Shown here piece by piece: positions 43,017 to 51,269 of a stretch of DNA of 64,000 nucleotides (position 1 is the stretch's first letter; the number at the start of each line of letters is the position of its first letter). The DNA comes from JADGGM01 sp025449955 (GTDB taxonomy: Bacteria; Gemmatimonadota; Gemmatimonadetes; Gemmatimonadales; Gemmatimonadaceae), in NCBI GenBank assembly GCA_036554285.1, contig DATBNO010000032.1, positions 62,001 through 126,000 on the forward strand, given 5' to 3'. Made by a program: the position numbers and the translations under genes. The notes under the pieces were generated by a model, which saw nothing but the letters and a program-made list of their open reading frames with translations, made no database searches and was not told where the DNA came from.

Positions 43017-45242
43017 TCACGCTGGCTGTCGGCGGCCGGTGCCCCGATGCTCGCTCGCCGGTCGCGCCGCCTTCTTCGGCGCCTCGGGGCTGGAGCCAGG
43101 CCCGTCGAGGCGAACCACGCCCCGCCGGTGCAGCTCGTCGATGGTGGCCCGGGTAGCCTCGAACGAGATGCCGCATTCCGCCGCGATGCGAGCGATCGAG
43201 CGCGTGCCGTCGATGAGGAACAGGATGTCGAAGAGCGCCTTGTGTCCTTCAGGATTCGTGTAAAAGTCGACGTGCACGCCGAACCGCGAGCAGAAGACTT
43301 CGCCCTTGTAGACGTTGACCGGCACGACGTTCGCCTCGAGAGCGTCGATCATGCGCAATACGAGATCACGCGACTCGGCAAGGCGCGCGTTGGACGTGAT
43401 CTCGGGCGTGTCGATGGTGCTGTGGTAGCCGCGATACGGCCAATCCGGCGACTCGGGCCGCAACACGCGCGAGAGCGCCAGCATCGGTACGCGCACGCCC
43501 GGGGCGTTGTATTGGCGTTCATCGTTGCCGATCACCGTCCGAAACGCGCCCGTCCACCCCTCTGGATCGCCTGCATGGAGCGCGGCCGTTAGGCAGTCGT
43601 CGACATCGGTCGTACCACTGAACGAGAGCTGCAGCGCGTGCGGCTGATCCATTCCCAGCATCTCGAGAAACAATCCGCCCTTGAGATGCGGAATCAGATC
43701 TTCGTTGCGGCTCAAGTACGCGACCGTGCCGATTGTCTCCGGGATGATGACGAAGCGATACGTGTACCGCAGATTGCGCCGGGCAAGCAGAGCGCGCATG
43801 ACGTCGATGCCGACGACGACGCCGGTGAGATCGTCGTTCACCATGCCCGGGTGGCACAGGTGTGCGCACAGCACGATGGTCTCGTCGCTCGCGCCATGCG
43901 CGATCACTTCGCCAGCCTTGAGCGTTCCGTAGCTGAAGCTGGTGTCGATGACGACCCGATACTCACCGTCCGTGAGTGCATCGCGCAGCGTCTTGCTGCA
44001 GCAGAGCCCCCAATCGCGCTCGTAGTACTTGAAGATGAACGGCACGGCGTCCGGCAGCTTCTCATCCACGTACAGGTGGCGAAGCAACTCGTCGCGCGAC
44101 ACGACGCCGCGATACGGCAGAGAATACGAAACGACGTGCAGGGGATGATCGCTGTACGAGAACAGGCGACGTCCGTCGAGGGTCTCGACATACGCCTCGT
44201 GACACGTCCATTTCTCGGGAACGATCCAACTCCAGCACTCACTGCCGGTCGGGTACTCGTGCACGGTCATCGGCACTTGGGTGGCGAGCGCCTGGAGCGC
44301 GGCGTCGTACCCGTCCGAGATGATGTCACGCGGCACCTGCCAGAGCGCGTCGATCATCTGCGGGATGGTCGCCGACTCCGGCATGTGGATGTCGAAGCGG
44401 CGGGGCGGCACTCGTTGCGACTCGAGCGCGATGGGATCGGCCGCCGGCCCGCGCGCCGTGAACCACGGGTCGCGCGCGAGGCTGCGTACGATCAATTCGC
44501 GGAGCGGCCGGCACTCGGCGGTGCGGACCGCGTCGCGCCCAACGGTGGCAACGCGACAGATGCCCGCCGCTGTCGCCGCATTCTCCAAGTGCGACAGGTG
44601 AGGCTCGCTTTGGTCGCCCAATATTCTGACGTTGAACACCCACCCCGTCTTTCGTTCCTGTCCGCTGTCGCGGACGACACCGGTGAACAATTTCCGGAAC
44701 CGGAACGGCACACCAACGGACTCTTCGACGAAGTGCTGAAAGCTGGCCTCGCTGAGACCGACGCCTAACGTGCAGACCTTCCCGCCGGCGGCCTGCAGGC
44801 GGTCGAACACGCTGCCGGGCCCGAAGCAGGTGGGCGGAATGTCGCGCAGCAGTGCCGCGGCCATCGGGCCGCGGCCGGCGACCGAATGAATCGGATCCGC
44901 GGAGCGGACGGCGTCCGGGAGTACGCGGAAGTACTCGAGGAACGGCGCGTAGGTGCTCCACGGGCCTCCCACCGTCGCGGTCCGCTGCACGTCGAACGAC
45001 TCCTGACGGCAGAACGAGAACGTGTACGTCGGAACGAGCAGCGTTCCGCTGGGGCCGAGCACGGCCTCGAACGCGCCGAGCAGCATGGCGCTCGTCTCGT
45101 CGTCAGTTAGGCAGCCGTCGGCGCGGCCGAGCGTGTCGATGCCGATATGGGTGAAGACGACGTCGCCGGCGGTGAGGCCCGACGCGCGAAGCGCGTGGAT
45201 CAGCTCGTCGCGCGTGTAGTCGAAGGAAAGTGGCATGGTCAT
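43017..45242 (-). CDS. Fusion of AAC(3)-like N-acetyltransferase and DUF4910 aminopeptidase-like domain
   Basis: A 741-aa fusion protein. Residues 1 to about 275 resemble AAC(3)-family acetyltransferases: GDVVFTHIGIDTLGR, GPSGTLLVPTYTFSFCRQESFD, SADPIHSVAGRGPMA, FGPGSVFDRLQAAGGKVCTLGVGL. Residues about 300-690 match the DUF4910 family with an M28-like peptidase fold: VLCAHLCHPGMVNDDLTGVVV (His and Asp zinc ligands), IPETIGTVAYL (Glu) and RGYHSTIDTPE (His). The last 70 residues resemble a winged helix (SIARIAAECGISFEATRATIDEL). In polysaccharide loci both families occur next to nonulosonate genes, and the substrate may be an N-acyl sugar, not a peptide or a drug. No signal peptide. The ATG at 45242 precedes a second ATG at 45236. 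Confidence 0.82.
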   Translation of the reverse strand: MTMPLSFDYTRDELIHALRASGLTAGDVVFTHIGIDTLGRADGCLTDDETSAMLLGAFEAVLGPSGTLLVPTYTFSFCRQESFDVQRTATVGGPWSTYAPFLEYFRVLPDAVRSADPIHSVAGRGPMAAALLRDIPPTCFGPGSVFDRLQAAGGKVCTLGVGLSEASFQHFVEESVGVPFRFRKLFTGVVRDSGQERKTGWVFNVRILGDQSEPHLSHLENAATAAGICRVATVGRDAVRTAECRPLRELIVRSLARDPWFTARGPAADPIALESQRVPPRRFDIHMPESATIPQMIDALWQVPRDIISDGYDAALQALATQVPMTVHEYPTGSECWSWIVPEKWTCHEAYVETLDGRRLFSYSDHPLHVVSYSLPYRGVVSRDELLRHLYVDEKLPDAVPFIFKYYERDWGLCCSKTLRDALTDGEYRVVIDTSFSYGTLKAGEVIAHGASDETIVLCAHLCHPGMVNDDLTGVVVGIDVMRALLARRNLRYTYRFVIIPETIGTVAYLSRNEDLIPHLKGGLFLEMLGMDQPHALQLSFSGTTDVDDCLTAALHAGDPEGWTGAFRTVIGNDERQYNAPGVRVPMLALSRVLRPESPDWPYRGYHSTIDTPEITSNARLAESRDLVLRMIDALEANVVPVNVYKGEVFCSRFGVHVDFYTNPEGHKALFDILFLIDGTRSIARIAAECGISFEATRATIDELHRRGVVRLDGPGSSPEAPKKAARPASEHRGTGRRQPA

Positions 45243-45255
45243 GCGATGCGGGTGC

Positions 45256-46044
45256 TCACGTTCGATTGGTCGCGCCGGGCGCGGCGGCGGCCGGAAGGGT
45301 GCGCCCGGTAGGCGACACCGGTTGGGCGGTGATGTACAGCGCGTTCGATCGCGCGACGTCCGGATGCTCGGCCATGAATGCGAGCACGTCGTCCATCGCG
45401 AACGTCGACCCATACTCGGGCGTCAGCTCCTCGATCACGCGACGGATGAGCGCGTAGTCCTCGGCGTAGTCGAGGGTCCAGCGGTGCTCGGCGTACAGGT
45501 TCGCCGGGTGCTCGAGGTTGTGCAGGCGGCGTCCTGCATCCCAGAACCACGGGATGACGTGCTCGCGCTGCATCGGTTCGCGTGCCTCACGCCACGCTTC
45601 GGCGAGTGCGTCGATCGGTATGACATCCAGGTCGAGGCCGTCGGGAAACGTGAGCGGTCGCCGATTGGTCACGAGGTCGAACTCGCCGTGATGTTCGACG
45701 GCGTACTGCACCATGGCATCGACGATCGCCGGGTCGACGAGCGGGCAGTCGGCAGTGATCCGTACGACGAGATCGATCCCGGCGCCGCGCGCGGCCTGGT
45801 AATAGCGATCGAGCACGTCGCGCTCGCTGCCGCGAAACACCGGAATGCCTAACGATGTGCAAAGCGCCGCCACGGGGTCGTCGCGCGAATCGTCGGACGT
45901 GGCGACAATGATGGTCTCGAGGGTGCGTGCGCGGCCTAACCGCTCGAGCAGGTGCGCGAGCAGCGGCTTGCCCGCGGCAGGCATGAGCACCTTCCCGGGG
46001 AGCCGGGTCGAGCCCATGCGCGCCTGGACGATCGCACCAATCAT
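45256..46044 (-). CDS. spsF: SpsF-like cytidylyltransferase-family protein
   Basis: A 262-aa protein starting MIGAIVQARMGSTRLPGKVLMP, the SpsF signature, a sub-branch of the NeuA/KdsB cytidylyltransferase fold. IIVATSDDSRDDP, GSERDVLDRYYQAA, VVRITADCPLVDPAIVD and the HRWTLDYAEDYALI block are characteristic. SpsF proteins are found with nonulosonate and spore-coat polysaccharide genes; the nucleotide activated is not firmly known. Start ATG 46044 overlaps the stop of the class III aminotransferase gene (ATGA). The C-terminus has an Ala/Pro tail. Confidence 0.87.
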   Translation of the reverse strand: MIGAIVQARMGSTRLPGKVLMPAAGKPLLAHLLERLGRARTLETIIVATSDDSRDDPVAALCTSLGIPVFRGSERDVLDRYYQAARGAGIDLVVRITADCPLVDPAIVDAMVQYAVEHHGEFDLVTNRRPLTFPDGLDLDVIPIDALAEAWREAREPMQREHVIPWFWDAGRRLHNLEHPANLYAEHRWTLDYAEDYALIRRVIEELTPEYGSTFAMDDVLAFMAEHPDVARSNALYITAQPVSPTGRTLPAAAAPGATNRT

Positions 46045-47489
46045 GCGTCGTCCCCGTCGTCGGTGCAGCAGGCGAGGCGAGGCGCATCCGTGTGCAACCG
46101 GCCGCACTTGCTCTGGCAGCAGCGATTGAACGGGCGGAACACCGGCTTCACGGCATCGCCCAGGAACGACCGCTCCACCGAGCCGTCGTCGAGCGCGCGA
46201 CGGATCTTTCGCATTCCGTGCTGCAGCGCTTCGAGTGTGCGCGCGATTTCTTCCGCGCCGTGCGAGTAGGTGATCGTGATCCACGGAATCAGCACGCCCC
46301 ACGAGATCACTTCCTCGTGGAAGGACGTGTGCAACTCGGGCCAGAACGTGCCGTCGGCACGCGTCACGAGAATGTGCGGATTGCAATCGAAGCCGATGAC
46401 ACGGACGTGATCGGCGACGCCTTCGGCGCGGGCAAACTCGCGAACGCCCGAGACGAGCTTGGCGCCCTGCGACCAGATGTGGTCGCCGACATTCTTCAGT
46501 TGATACTCATCCAGCGTCGCGCGGCACGCGGCGAGACCGACCGTCTCCGACGTGTGGGTCTGCGACAGCAAGAACACGCGCTCCTTGTCGTGCTTCAAGC
46601 CGCCGAGCTCGAGGATGTCCTTGCGGCCCGCGAGGCAGGAGAACGAGTAGCCGTTGCTCATCGCCTTTCCGTAGCACGCGAGATCGGGATAGACGTTCCA
46701 CCGATGATGCGCGCCGCGCAGATCGAACTTGAGACCGCTGATCATCTCGTCGAAGATCAACACCGAGCCTTCACGTTTCGTGATCTCGCGCAGATTCTGC
46801 AGGAAGTTGTTGCGCGGCTCGTCGTTCTTCACCGGCTCGAGGATGACCGCGGCGATCTGCCCCGGGTAGCGGTCGTAGAGCGCCTGGAGACTCGAGACGT
46901 CGTTGTAGTTGAATCGGACCGTGAGCTTCGCGACCTCCGACGGCACGCCGGCAGCCATGTTGGTGGTGCCGATGAACCAATCGTGGATGCTGAAGAACGG
47001 GTGCTCCTGGCACACGGCCACGAGTTTCCGATTGGTGTAGGCGCGAGCAAGCTTGATGGCGGCCGTCGTGACATCCGAGCCGTTCTTGCCGAACTTCACC
47101 ATTTCGGCGACGGGCAGGAGGTCGACGAGATACTCCGCCAGCTCGTACTCGAGAATGCCGGGGCGCGTGAAGTTGACGCCTAACTCGATTTGGCGCTTGA
47201 CGGCTTCGTTCACCGCCGGATAGGCGTGACCGAGCACCATGACGCGGTTGCCCATGGCCCAGTCGATGAACTTGTTGCCGTCGACGTCCCAGCAGTAAGC
47301 GCCCTGAGCGCGCGCGATCAGCTTGGGCGAGCGCTTGGGAAATTGATCCTCGCCTTTGCTGTAGGTGTGCGTCGCCGCCGGGACGATCTCGTGGAAGCGC
47401 TCGTTGATCGCGTCACCCTTCTGGAAATCGCGAACGGGACCCGACGGCTCGGGCGCCGTTTGCGGCGCCTCAGTCATAACGTGTGTCAT
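46041..47489 (-). CDS. Class III aminotransferase, glutamate-1-semialdehyde aminomutase-like, with Cys-rich tail
   Basis: A 482-aa PLP enzyme. VDGNKFIDWAMGNRVMVLGH, KFGKNGSDVTTAAIKLAR, VLIFDEMISGLKFDLRGA and the PLP lysine in LACYGKAMSNGYSFSCL identify class III aminotransferases near HemL. In polysaccharide loci such enzymes are thought to aminate or isomerise small amino-acid-like or sugar precursors, not to serve tetrapyrrole synthesis. The C-terminus after KPVFRPFN carries RCCQSKCGRLHTD ... ACCTDD, five cysteines in about 20 residues, which could bind a metal. The ATG at 47489 overlaps the stop of the amidase gene (ATGA); another ATG lies 12 bases inside. Confidence 0.88.
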   Translation of the reverse strand: MTHVMTEAPQTAPEPSGPVRDFQKGDAINERFHEIVPAATHTYSKGEDQFPKRSPKLIARAQGAYCWDVDGNKFIDWAMGNRVMVLGHAYPAVNEAVKRQIELGVNFTRPGILEYELAEYLVDLLPVAEMVKFGKNGSDVTTAAIKLARAYTNRKLVAVCQEHPFFSIHDWFIGTTNMAAGVPSEVAKLTVRFNYNDVSSLQALYDRYPGQIAAVILEPVKNDEPRNNFLQNLREITKREGSVLIFDEMISGLKFDLRGAHHRWNVYPDLACYGKAMSNGYSFSCLAGRKDILELGGLKHDKERVFLLSQTHTSETVGLAACRATLDEYQLKNVGDHIWSQGAKLVSGVREFARAEGVADHVRVIGFDCNPHILVTRADGTFWPELHTSFHEEVISWGVLIPWITITYSHGAEEIARTLEALQHGMRKIRRALDDGSVERSFLGDAVKPVFRPFNRCCQSKCGRLHTDAPRLACCTDDGDDA

Positions 47490-48322
47490 TGATGATTGGC
47501 GAGTTGAAAGTTCGCGCCGTAGATGTCGGCGCGGCGGTCACCCAGGATGTCGATCTGCGAACGGGCCTCGTCCACGCGGCCTAACTCGAGCGTCTCGACG
47601 AGGAGAGCCTCACCGTCGCCGGCCTCGGCCAGCACCTTGCCCCACGGATCGACGATCATCGAATGACCGGCGAACGTCGTGGATCCGGAGGTACCGGCGC
47701 GATTGCAGGCGACGACGAAGTATTGGTTTTCGATGGCGCGCGCGGTGACCAACGTGCGCCAGTGTGCGACACGGACCGCCGGCCACTCGGCCGGCAACAA
47801 GACGACGCGCGCGCCCTCGAGCGCATAGGAACGGAACAGCTCGGGGAACCGGAGGTCGTAGCAGATGGCCGACGCGGCGGTGCACCCGTGCAGTGAGAAT
47901 GTCGGCGTCGTATCGCCAGCGGCGAGATACCGATTCTCGGCCATCAGGGCGAACAGATGGATCTTCGCGTATTCACCGATGACCGTCCCATTCGGGCCGT
48001 GCACGACCGCGGTATTGCGCACCCGTCCGAGATTGTCGGCCAGCAGCAGCGAGCCGGCGATGCAGATCTCGTATCGCTCGGCGAGACTCGCGAGCGCGGG
48101 AAGAACGACGGTTTGGTTTCCCGCAGCGTGCGCGTCGGCGTGTTCCAGATCGTAGCCCGTCGACCACAGCTCGGGGAGCAGTACGACCTCGGCGCGCTGC
48201 TCGTGCGCGTCGGCCACGAAACCACGGGCGCGCTCGAGATTGACGTTCGGGTTGCCTAACTGAACGTCCATCTGTGCCGCCGCGACGCGCAACCGCGCCG
48301 CCGATTGACGAGGGTGCGTCAT
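47486..48322 (-). CDS. Carbon-nitrogen hydrolase (nitrilase superfamily amidase)
   Basis: A 278-aa cytoplasmic enzyme with the complete nitrilase-superfamily triad: Glu in VLLPELWSTG, Lys in GEYAKIHLFA and Cys in AICYDLRFPELF. RVAAAQMDVQLGNPNVNLERA is the family N-terminus. Relatives hydrolyse amides such as omega-amides (NIT2-like) or carbamoyl groups; N-carbamoyl and omega-amide substrates are the best guesses here. In an operon of nonulosonate and aminotransferase genes it may trim an amide side chain or recycle a nitrogen donor. It stands five bases from the upstream methyltransferase gene stop. Confidence 0.88.
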   Translation of the reverse strand: MTHPRQSAARLRVAAAQMDVQLGNPNVNLERARGFVADAHEQRAEVVLLPELWSTGYDLEHADAHAAGNQTVVLPALASLAERYEICIAGSLLLADNLGRVRNTAVVHGPNGTVIGEYAKIHLFALMAENRYLAAGDTTPTFSLHGCTAASAICYDLRFPELFRSYALEGARVVLLPAEWPAVRVAHWRTLVTARAIENQYFVVACNRAGTSGSTTFAGHSMIVDPWGKVLAEAGDGEALLVETLELGRVDEARSQIDILGDRRADIYGANFQLANHQ

Positions 48323-48326
48323 TTCG

Positions 48327-49082
48327 TCAGTCCCCCATCCGGGCAGCGATGAATCTCCACGGCAGGTGCACCGGACCGCTGAATTGCATGCGGCGCCCGT
48401 CGGCCAGTCGCTCGGTGTACGTCCCCAAGCCGCCGGATTGCGGGCGCGGAAGATCGATGTCGATGTCGAACGCTTCGCTCCGAAACTCGTGGCACCCGTG
48501 TCCCTCGCAGAATGTGCGCGTGCGATTGAGGCTGTACACGTTCATGTGATACGGCGGCAGCTCGGGTACGATCGAGTGATCGTAGACCAGACACTCGGTG
48601 TCGACGTCGGCCTCCGTAAAGAGCGAGCTCAAAACCAGCCATCCTCGTGTGACGCGCAATGCCGCACAGAGTGCCCGCTCGTGGTCGGGGAGCCAGGACA
48701 GCGTTTGCGTCGAGATGACGAGATCGTAGCGCTGGTGTGGCAACAGCCGATCCAGCTCGAACAGGTCGCCCGACACGAGCGTGACATCGAGATTGGCGTC
48801 GTCGAATTTCTGGCGCGCAATCGGGAACAGCATATCGCCCGCGAGATCGACGCCGGTCCAGTGGAATCCGGGAACGACGTGACTCAAATGGTAAATGTTG
48901 GACCCGGCGCCGCACGCGATGTCGAGGGCCTCGCCGCCGTGAAGCGGAAGTCCCGCGAGAAAGCGTCCGAGATGCACCGTACTGCGATACGGCCGCTCGA
49001 ATTGATCGAGGTGGTACCGCACCTGGCTCTCATCGAGCCATAGCCGGCGCTGTTCAGCGTCCTGGCGCTTTGCCGTGTACAC
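48327..49082 (-). CDS. Class I SAM-dependent methyltransferase
   Basis: A 251-aa methyltransferase. The N-terminus (YTAKRQDAEQRRLWLDESQVRYHL) is polar, followed by motif I ALDIACGAGSNIYHLS, GVDLAGDMLFP, and motif II RYDLVISTQTLSWLPDH. It resembles methyltransferases of exopolysaccharide loci. The GTG at 49082 is chosen because AGGAGG lies nine bases upstream, although it lies inside the 3' end of the aminotransferase gene (28-base overlap). Acceptor unknown. Confidence 0.8.
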   Translation of the reverse strand: MYTAKRQDAEQRRLWLDESQVRYHLDQFERPYRSTVHLGRFLAGLPLHGGEALDIACGAGSNIYHLSHVVPGFHWTGVDLAGDMLFPIARQKFDDANLDVTLVSGDLFELDRLLPHQRYDLVISTQTLSWLPDHERALCAALRVTRGWLVLSSLFTEADVDTECLVYDHSIVPELPPYHMNVYSLNRTRTFCEGHGCHEFRSEAFDIDIDLPRPQSGGLGTYTERLADGRRMQFSGPVHLPWRFIAARMGD

Positions 49083-50301
49083 GCTCGGCCACCTCCTGGC
49101 GAGCGGCGACGATCGCATCGATGACGCGCGTCTGCTGCTCCGCCTGAAGTCCGACCGAGCACGGGAGGCTCAGTGCCTGACGATGCAGCTGCTCGCTGAT
49201 CGGGCATCCGAGCGCCGGCATCATGCCGCGGTAGGGCTTCGACTGATGGATGGGCTGCCAGAGCGGTCGCGTCTGAATCTGTCGAGCGCCGAGATAACGC
49301 ATGAGCGCGCGGGCATCCATTCCGAATTCAACGGGATCGACGAGCACCGTGTACAACCACCACGCGCTCTGCGCCCACGATGCCTGGCGCATCACCGTTA
49401 GGCCTGGGACGTCCGCGAGAGCGGCGGCGTAACGCTCGGCGATGCGCCGTTTGGCCGCGAGGTAGTCATCGAGCTGCTCCATCTGGGCCACGCCCATCGC
49501 CGCCTGGATGTTGGTGAGGCGGTAGTTGTAGCCGACAGCGCCGTGCTCGAACTCGATCGGATCGTCCTTGGCCTGCGTAGTCAGGTACTTCGCGCGGCGT
49601 GCCCAATCTTCGCGATCGGTCACGAGCATCCCGCCGCCGCCAGTGGTAATCAGCTTGTTGCCGTTGAAGCTGAAGCAGGCGACGTCGCCCATGTGTCCCA
49701 CCGGCGTTCCGCGATAGCGGGCGCCCAAACTTTCGGTTGCGTCTTCGATCACGACGAGCTCGTAGCGTCGCGCGAGATCGAGGAGCGGCGCCATGTCGAC
49801 CGGGTGACCCATGACATGCACGGGCAGGAGTGCGCGCACGCGGCGATTCGTCGCGCGATCGTAGAGCGCCGACCCGCGGTGCTCGCAACCGTGCTCGAGG
49901 AACTGCGCGAGGCGCGCCGTGTCCATCTGCCAGTAGTCTGGCTCGGCGTCGATGAACACCGGCCACGCGCCGACATAACGAATGGCGTTGACGGGCGCGA
50001 TGAACGTGAGCGTCGAGACGAGCACTTCGTCGTCGGCCTCGACACCGGCGACCATCAGCGCCGTGTGCAGAGCCGAGGTACCGCTCGATGTCGCGACCGC
50101 GAAACGCGCGCCGGTAACACTGGCGAGCGAGCGTTCGAATCGATCGACGTACTCGCCGACGGACGACACCCAGTTTGTGTCGAGACACTCTTTGATGTAC
50201 GCCCATTCATTGCCGCGAATCTCCGGAACGCAGAGCTGAATCGGAGACGAGACGGCCGGGGCACAGTCGGCGATGGGAGCGTCCTGCGCGACGATGGTCA
50301 T
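49054..50301 (-). CDS. DegT-type PLP aminotransferase, LegC-like (copy 2)
   Basis: A 415-aa nucleotide-sugar aminotransferase. Blocks: IQLCVPEIRGNEWAYIKECLDTNWVSSVG, ATSSGTSALHTAL, VLVSTLTFIAPVNAIRYVGA, VIEDATESLGARY, and the PLP lysine in CFSFNGNKLITTGGGGML. The N-terminal NEWAYIKECLDTNWVS and STLTFIAPVNAI forms are typical of LegC and related UDP-4-amino-4,6-dideoxy-sugar transaminases in legionaminic acid synthesis. The neighbours PtmE-like, PtmA-like, NeuB and NeuA fit this role, but the exact sugar is not proved. The start ATG shares one base with the preceding stop (TGATG). Confidence 0.88.
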   Translation of the reverse strand: MTIVAQDAPIADCAPAVSSPIQLCVPEIRGNEWAYIKECLDTNWVSSVGEYVDRFERSLASVTGARFAVATSSGTSALHTALMVAGVEADDEVLVSTLTFIAPVNAIRYVGAWPVFIDAEPDYWQMDTARLAQFLEHGCEHRGSALYDRATNRRVRALLPVHVMGHPVDMAPLLDLARRYELVVIEDATESLGARYRGTPVGHMGDVACFSFNGNKLITTGGGGMLVTDREDWARRAKYLTTQAKDDPIEFEHGAVGYNYRLTNIQAAMGVAQMEQLDDYLAAKRRIAERYAAALADVPGLTVMRQASWAQSAWWLYTVLVDPVEFGMDARALMRYLGARQIQTRPLWQPIHQSKPYRGMMPALGCPISEQLHRQALSLPCSVGLQAEQQTRVIDAIVAARQEVAERVHGKAPGR

Positions 50302-51269
50302 CAGTTGCGGTAGCTCGGGTGCGACGCGTCGCCGACCACACCGTCCCGCACCAGGCGGGCGACTTCGCGGATGCCGTCGTCGAGCGTTCGCGAGACCTCG
50401 AAGCCCAACGTCTTGTTGATGCGGGCGAACGAGACGCGATAGTCGCGCGGGTCTTCCTGACGCTTGACGTATTCGACCACTGCGTTAGGCGCGATGGGCC
50501 GGATGCGATCGACGATCTGCTGCTTCTGGTAGTTCTCGTTGGTCGACCCAACGTTGAAGACCTGGCCGCGCACCTGCTTCTCCGGCGCCTGGAGCACCGC
50601 CGCGATCGCGCGGGCGGCGTCCTTGACGTGCACGTACGGACGCCAGAACTGCTCGCCGAACACGACCAGCTTCTCCTTGAGCACCATCTCCATCGTGAAT
50701 TCGTTCACGGTGAGGTCGAAGCGCATGCGGGGCGACACGCCGAACACCGTCGCGAAACGCAGCGGCGTCATGGCCGTGGCGCCGATGCCGTCCTCGAGCA
50801 TCGCGCGTTCAACTGCGACCTTGGTCTCGGCGTAGAGCGACACGGGGCGCAGGTCCGATGACTCGTCGACGTACCCGTCGGACTCGGTCATCTTGCCGTA
50901 GTTGCTGCAGGTGGACGCGAAGAGGAGTCTCGCCACGCCGGCGCGGCGCGCCGCATCGAGCAGAGCGAGCGATGCGACTTGATTGACATCGCGGGCCGTG
51001 TCCGGCTGTCTCGCGCAGGCCGGGTCGCCGACGATGGCCGCCAGGTGGACCACGCCTTCCATGCCCGACACCGCCTGCCTAACGACTGTCTCGTCGCGCA
51101 CGTCGCCGCGCACGAACTCGAAGCGCGGGTGCGTCCACACCGAGAGCAGCGGCTGTCCGCCATGCAGCAGGCTATCCAGGACGCGCACCGAGTGTCCGGC
51201 CGCGAGCAGCTCGGGAACCAACGTCGATCCGACGTAACCAGCACCACCTGTCACAAGAACCTTCATCAC
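50301..51269 (-). CDS. NAD-dependent epimerase/dehydratase (extended SDR)
   Basis: A 322-aa nucleotide-sugar SDR. VLVTGGAGYVGSTLV is the NAD motif. The catalytic residues lie in LLFASTCSNYGKMTES (Ser/Thr) and VSLYAETKVAVE (Tyr-x3-Lys). The pattern STCSNYG with RFATVFGVSPRMRFDLTVNEF is that of epimerase/reductase SDRs in surface-sugar loci; the specific reaction cannot be assigned. It may supply the 4-keto or epimerised sugar that the adjacent LegC-like transaminase uses. It starts GTG-ATG; the GTG overlaps the stop of the nucleotidyltransferase gene by four bases (GTGA). Confidence 0.85.
   Translation of the reverse strand: MMKVLVTGGAGYVGSTLVPELLAAGHSVRVLDSLLHGGQPLLSVWTHPRFEFVRGDVRDETVVRQAVSGMEGVVHLAAIVGDPACARQPDTARDVNQVASLALLDAARRAGVARLLFASTCSNYGKMTESDGYVDESSDLRPVSLYAETKVAVERAMLEDGIGATAMTPLRFATVFGVSPRMRFDLTVNEFTMEMVLKEKLVVFGEQFWRPYVHVKDAARAIAAVLQAPEKQVRGQVFNVGSTNENYQKQQIVDRIRPIAPNAVVEYVKRQEDPRDYRVSFARINKTLGFEVSRTLDDGIREVARLVRDGVVGDASHPSYRN

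Noticed and set aside
43017..45242. Aminoglycoside resistance gene
   Set aside because: The AAC(3)-like domain lies in a polysaccharide operon and is fused to a peptidase-like domain; a sugar-modifying role is more likely.
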